In this document: one piece after another, positions 61,422 to 64,000 of the stretch
How the letters are laid out: every line of letters starts with the position of its first letter
Position numbering within the stretch: position 1 is the first letter of the stretch
Assembly (NCBI RefSeq): GCF_030652235.1
Contig: NZ_JAUSBA010000071.1
Location: 1 to 64,000 of the forward strand
DNA length: 64,000 nt
Direction of reading: 5' to 3'
Source: Cypionkella sp.
GTDB lineage: Bacteria; Pseudomonadota; Alphaproteobacteria; Rhodobacterales; Rhodobacteraceae
Translations under genes and position numbers: made by a program
Notes under the pieces: generated by a model
The model's input: the letters and a program-made list of their open reading frames with translations, nothing else
The model's database searches: none
What the model was told of the DNA's origin: nothing

Positions 61422-63845
61422 TCAGGTCGCACCCGGTCGCGTCGTCTTCGGCTCGCTGCGCCACGCCCAGTCGCGGATTTCCGGCATATCCTGGCCGTGT
61501 GCTCGAATGTAAGCATGATGCGCGATCAGCTTGGCCTGCATGAGCTGTTTCAACCCGCTGCCCGGCCCCTGCGCTGCGGGAACCCGCTCCAGCACATCGA
61601 GCACCAGATGGTACCTGTCCAGTCCGTTCAGCACCGTCATGTCAAACGGCGTCGTGGTCGTGCCTTCCTCATTATAGCCGCGCACATGCAGATTGGCATG
61701 GTTGGTGCGGCGATAGGTCAGCCGGTGGATTGTCCAAGGATAGCCATGATAGGCAAAAATCACCGGTCTGTCGGTGGTGAACAGCGCATCGAACGCAGCA
61801 TCCGACAGGCCATGCGGATGGACCGCCTTTGGCTGCAACGCCATCAGGTCGACCACATTGACCACCCGGATGTTCAGCCCCGGCAGATGTTCGCGCAGGA
61901 TGCTGACGGCTGCCAAAACCTCCAGCGTCGGCACGTCGCCCGCACAGGCCATCACCACATCGGGCTCGCCCCCTGCCGGATGCGATGCCCAGTCCCAGAT
62001 GCCGACGCCAGCCCGGCAATGCACCACCGCCTGTTCCACAGAAAGCCATTGCCACAGGGGCGGCTTGCCCGCGACGATGATGTTGATCCGGTCCCAGGTC
62101 CGCAGCACATGGTCGGTCACACAAAGCAGGGTATTGGCGTCGGGCGGCAGGTAAACCCGCACGATGTCCGCCTTTTTGTTCAGCGCCACATCGATGAACC
62201 CGGGGTCCTGATGGCTGAAACCGTTGTGATCCTGATGCCAGACATGGCTGGTCAACAGATAGTTCAACGATGAAATCGGCCGCCGCCAGGGAATTGCGCG
62301 ACTTGCATCCAGCCATTTCGCATGCTGGTTGAACATGGAATCGACGATGTGGATGAAGGCCTCGTAACAGGAAAACAACCCGTGCCGTCCGGTCAGCAGA
62401 TAGCCCTCGAGCCAGCCCTGACAAGTATGCTCGGACAGGATCTCCAGCACCCTTCCGTTGCGGCCAAGCTGCATATCTTCGGGCAGGATGGTCTCCATCC
62501 AGGCCCGGTCGGTGACCTTGAACACATCCTGCAACCGGTTCGAGGTGGTCTCGTCCGGGCCGACAATGCGAAAATTGCGCGCCTCGGCATTGGTCTGCAG
62601 CACCGCGCGCAGAAAATCACCCATCACCCGCGTCGCTTCGGCCTTCACCACGCCCGGTTGCGGCACCGCGACCGCACGCTGGCGCAAATCGGGCATGTCG
62701 AGCGCCCGGCGCAGTGCGCCGCCATTTGCATGCGGATTGTCGCTCATCCGGCGTTGTCCCGTCGGCGTGGTGGCACGGATCGCGGCCACCGGCGCGCCGT
62801 CGGCATCAAACAACTCTTCGGGGCGGTAGCTGCGCAGCCACGCCTCCAGCAGCGCCAGATGCTCGGGGTTGTCGGCCAGACCCGACAGCGGCACCTGATG
62901 CGACCGCCAGAAGCCTTCGGTTTTCAACCCGTCCACCTCCTTCGGCCCGGTCCAGCCCTTTGGGGTGCGCAGAATGATCACCGGCCATGTCGGGCGCGGT
63001 GTCATCGCTGCCGGATCGGCACGGGCGGCACTCTGGATCGCCCTGATCCGCTGCATCGCATGGTCCAGTGCCGCAGCCATCCGGGCGTGCATGATCGCGG
63101 GCTCATCGCCTTCGACAAAGATCGGCTCAAAGCCGTAGCCGACGAACAGCGCCTGCAATTCCGCCTGCGGGATCCGCCCCAGAATGGTGGGATTGGCAAT
63201 CTTGTAGCCATTCAGATGTAGGATCGGCAGCACCGCCCCGTCATGCACCGGACTGAGGAACTTGTTGGAATGCCAGGCGGCAGCCAGCGGCCCGGTCTCG
63301 GCCTCGCCATCGCCGACCACACAGGCCACGATCAGATCGGGATTGTCAAAGGCGGCCCCGTAGGCATGCGACAGCGCATAGCCCAACTCGCCGCCTTCAT
63401 GGATCGATCCCGGCACATCCGGGGCGGCATGGCTCGGGATGCCGCCCGGAAACGAGAACTGCCGGAACAGCCGCTGCATCCCCTGCGCGTCGCGCGGGAT
63501 TTCGGGATTCAACTCGCTATAGGTGCCTTCCAGCCAAGTATTCGCCACCATCGCCGGACCACCATGCCCCGGCCCGCAGACATAGATCACGTTCGCATCC
63601 TGCAACCGGATGATTCGGTTCAGATGCGCATAGATAAAGCTGAGGCCCGGCGATGTGCCCCAATGCCCAAGCAGACGCGGCTTGACGTGCTCGATCCGCA
63701 ACGGTTCGCGCAGCAGCGGATTGTCGAGCAAGTAAATCTGTCCCACCGTCAGGTAGTTTGCCGCGCGCCAGTAGGCATCAATGTGCCGCAGATCGGGTTG
63801 CGGAAACTGGCTCAAATCGGTCGGCGCAGTAAGGCCATCTTCCAT
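61422..63845 (-). CDS. xfp: Xylulose-5-phosphate/fructose-6-phosphate phosphoketolase
   Basis: An 807-residue TPP enzyme that splits xylulose-5-P or fructose-6-P to acetyl-phosphate plus an aldose phosphate. The family signatures are [20 protein letters not shown], the GPGHGGPA substrate site, the TPP motif [20 protein letters not shown], and [20 protein letters not shown]. Length matches Xfp (790-825). AGAGGA lies before ATG 63845; a longer TTG start is weaker. Coupling with acetate kinase or phosphotransacetylase would be expected but none is in the window. Confidence 0.93.
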   Translation of the reverse strand: MEDGLTAPTDLSQFPQPDLRHIDAYWRAANYLTVGQIYLLDNPLLREPLRIEHVKPRLLGHWGTSPGLSFIYAHLNRIIRLQDANVIYVCGPGHGGPAMVANTWLEGTYSELNPEIPRDAQGMQRLFRQFSFPGGIPSHAAPDVPGSIHEGGELGYALSHAYGAAFDNPDLIVACVVGDGEAETGPLAAAWHSNKFLSPVHDGAVLPILHLNGYKIANPTILGRIPQAELQALFVGYGFEPIFVEGDEPAIMHARMAAALDHAMQRIRAIQSAARADPAAMTPRPTWPVIILRTPKGWTGPKEVDGLKTEGFWRSHQVPLSGLADNPEHLALLEAWLRSYRPEELFDADGAPVAAIRATTPTGQRRMSDNPHANGGALRRALDMPDLRQRAVAVPQPGVVKAEATRVMGDFLRAVLQTNAEARNFRIVGPDETTSNRLQDVFKVTDRAWMETILPEDMQLGRNGRVLEILSEHTCQGWLEGYLLTGRHGLFSCYEAFIHIVDSMFNQHAKWLDASRAIPWRRPISSLNYLLTSHVWHQDHNGFSHQDPGFIDVALNKKADIVRVYLPPDANTLLCVTDHVLRTWDRINIIVAGKPPLWQWLSVEQAVVHCRAGVGIWDWASHPAGGEPDVVMACAGDVPTLEVLAAVSILREHLPGLNIRVVNVVDLMALQPKAVHPHGLSDAAFDALFTTDRPVIFAYHGYPWTIHRLTYRRTNHANLHVRGYNEEGTTTTPFDMTVLNGLDRYHLVLDVLERVPAAQGPGSGLKQLMQAKLIAHHAYIRAHGQDMPEIRDWAWRSEPKTTRPGAT

Positions 63846-63922
63846 GTACCAGTCCTCTTTGAACGCAACGAGAGTCAGATTCCCGTGCTCAACCGCCCGC
63901 GCAGAGTGCACGACCTTCTCTT

Positions 63923-64000
63923 TCAAACGCCTGGCCCGCTCTGCGGTTCCAGATCAATGTCGTACACAGCGGGATGGCTCCACAGCCCTCGTTTCTGGAT
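63923..64000 (-). CDS. C-terminal end of a gene running off the window
   Basis: Only 25 codons are visible ([20 protein letters not shown], then stop). The frame is open to the window edge and ends 77 bases before the phosphoketolase ATG, in the same direction, so both may be in one operon. Too short to identify. Confidence 0.3.
   Translation of the reverse strand: MQKRGLWSHPAVYDIDLEPQSGPGV

Overview
The window reads as part of a large conjugative plasmid, or an integrated conjugative element, of an alphaproteobacterium, most likely Rhodobacterales (Paracoccus/Rhodobacter/Roseobacter type). The basis is the high GC, the VirB/VirD4 genes with a VirC1/VirC2-like pair and a VirD2-type relaxase, the WGR and LuxR/LuxI types, and the dense accessory cargo. 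I saw no rRNA, tRNA, CRISPR array or recognisable RepA/RepB/RepC gene.

Layout. 1-210: right end of a Tn3-family transposon that cuts a ParE toxin, leaving an orphan ParD antitoxin. 829-4061: bactofilin, a divergent luxI/luxR quorum-sensing pair with a clear lux box between them, and small genes (WGR, exported protein). 4101-10657: DNA-processing module: VirC2-like, VirC1-like ParA, an 880-base gene-free region with a large hairpin and a nic-like core (candidate oriT), MobC-like accessory protein, MOBP relaxase and VirD4 coupling protein. 10932-17839: a sugar cassette (two permeases, double ATPase, binding protein, 3-epimerase, divergent LacI with two matching operators) set between virD4 and virB11. 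18023-29456: a complete mating-pair-formation operon read leftward, virB1-B2-B3-B4, a lipoprotein, a VirB5/transglycosylase chimera, virB5, an unknown, virB6-B8-B9-B10-B11. 29623-31671: exported protein, TrbM-like protein and a winged-helix-like protein. 32320-32963: intact parDE with its operator. 34183-38106: a four-gene PotABC/FbpABC-type ABC importer. 38307-41996: a complete Tn3-family transposon. 41997-43595: a second, decayed copy of the TrbM-like/winged-helix module, cut on its left by the transposon. 43628-43720: IS3 transposase relic.

43940-61311 is a metal and envelope-stress island: NicO transporter with its DUF1007 partner, CueR, CopA, CopZ with MerR-type 19-bp-spacer promoters, an HdeA-like protein, then a long leftward run of two L,D-transpeptidases, three cytochromes c, small membrane/exported proteins and PBP2, followed by an OmpR-type two-component system, an EF-hand protein, a second CueR-like regulator and an MgtC/DUF4010 membrane protein. 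61422-63845 is a phosphoketolase, with the tail of another gene at the window edge.

How it fits together. Quorum sensing may time transfer, as in Ti-type plasmids, but the only lux box I found is at luxI/luxR itself. The relaxosome (VirC1/C2, MobC, relaxase) would feed DNA through VirD4 to the VirB channel. The cargo gives sugar uptake and epimerisation, a second solute importer, copper/nickel handling, cell-wall remodelling enzymes and a phosphoketolase shunt. The strongest non-routine signals are the VirB5-transglycosylase-VirB5 chimera, the duplicated module with matched 121-nt-offset inverted arms and start-site hairpins, the candidate oriT, and the pairing of copper efflux with PBP2 and L,D-transpeptidases.
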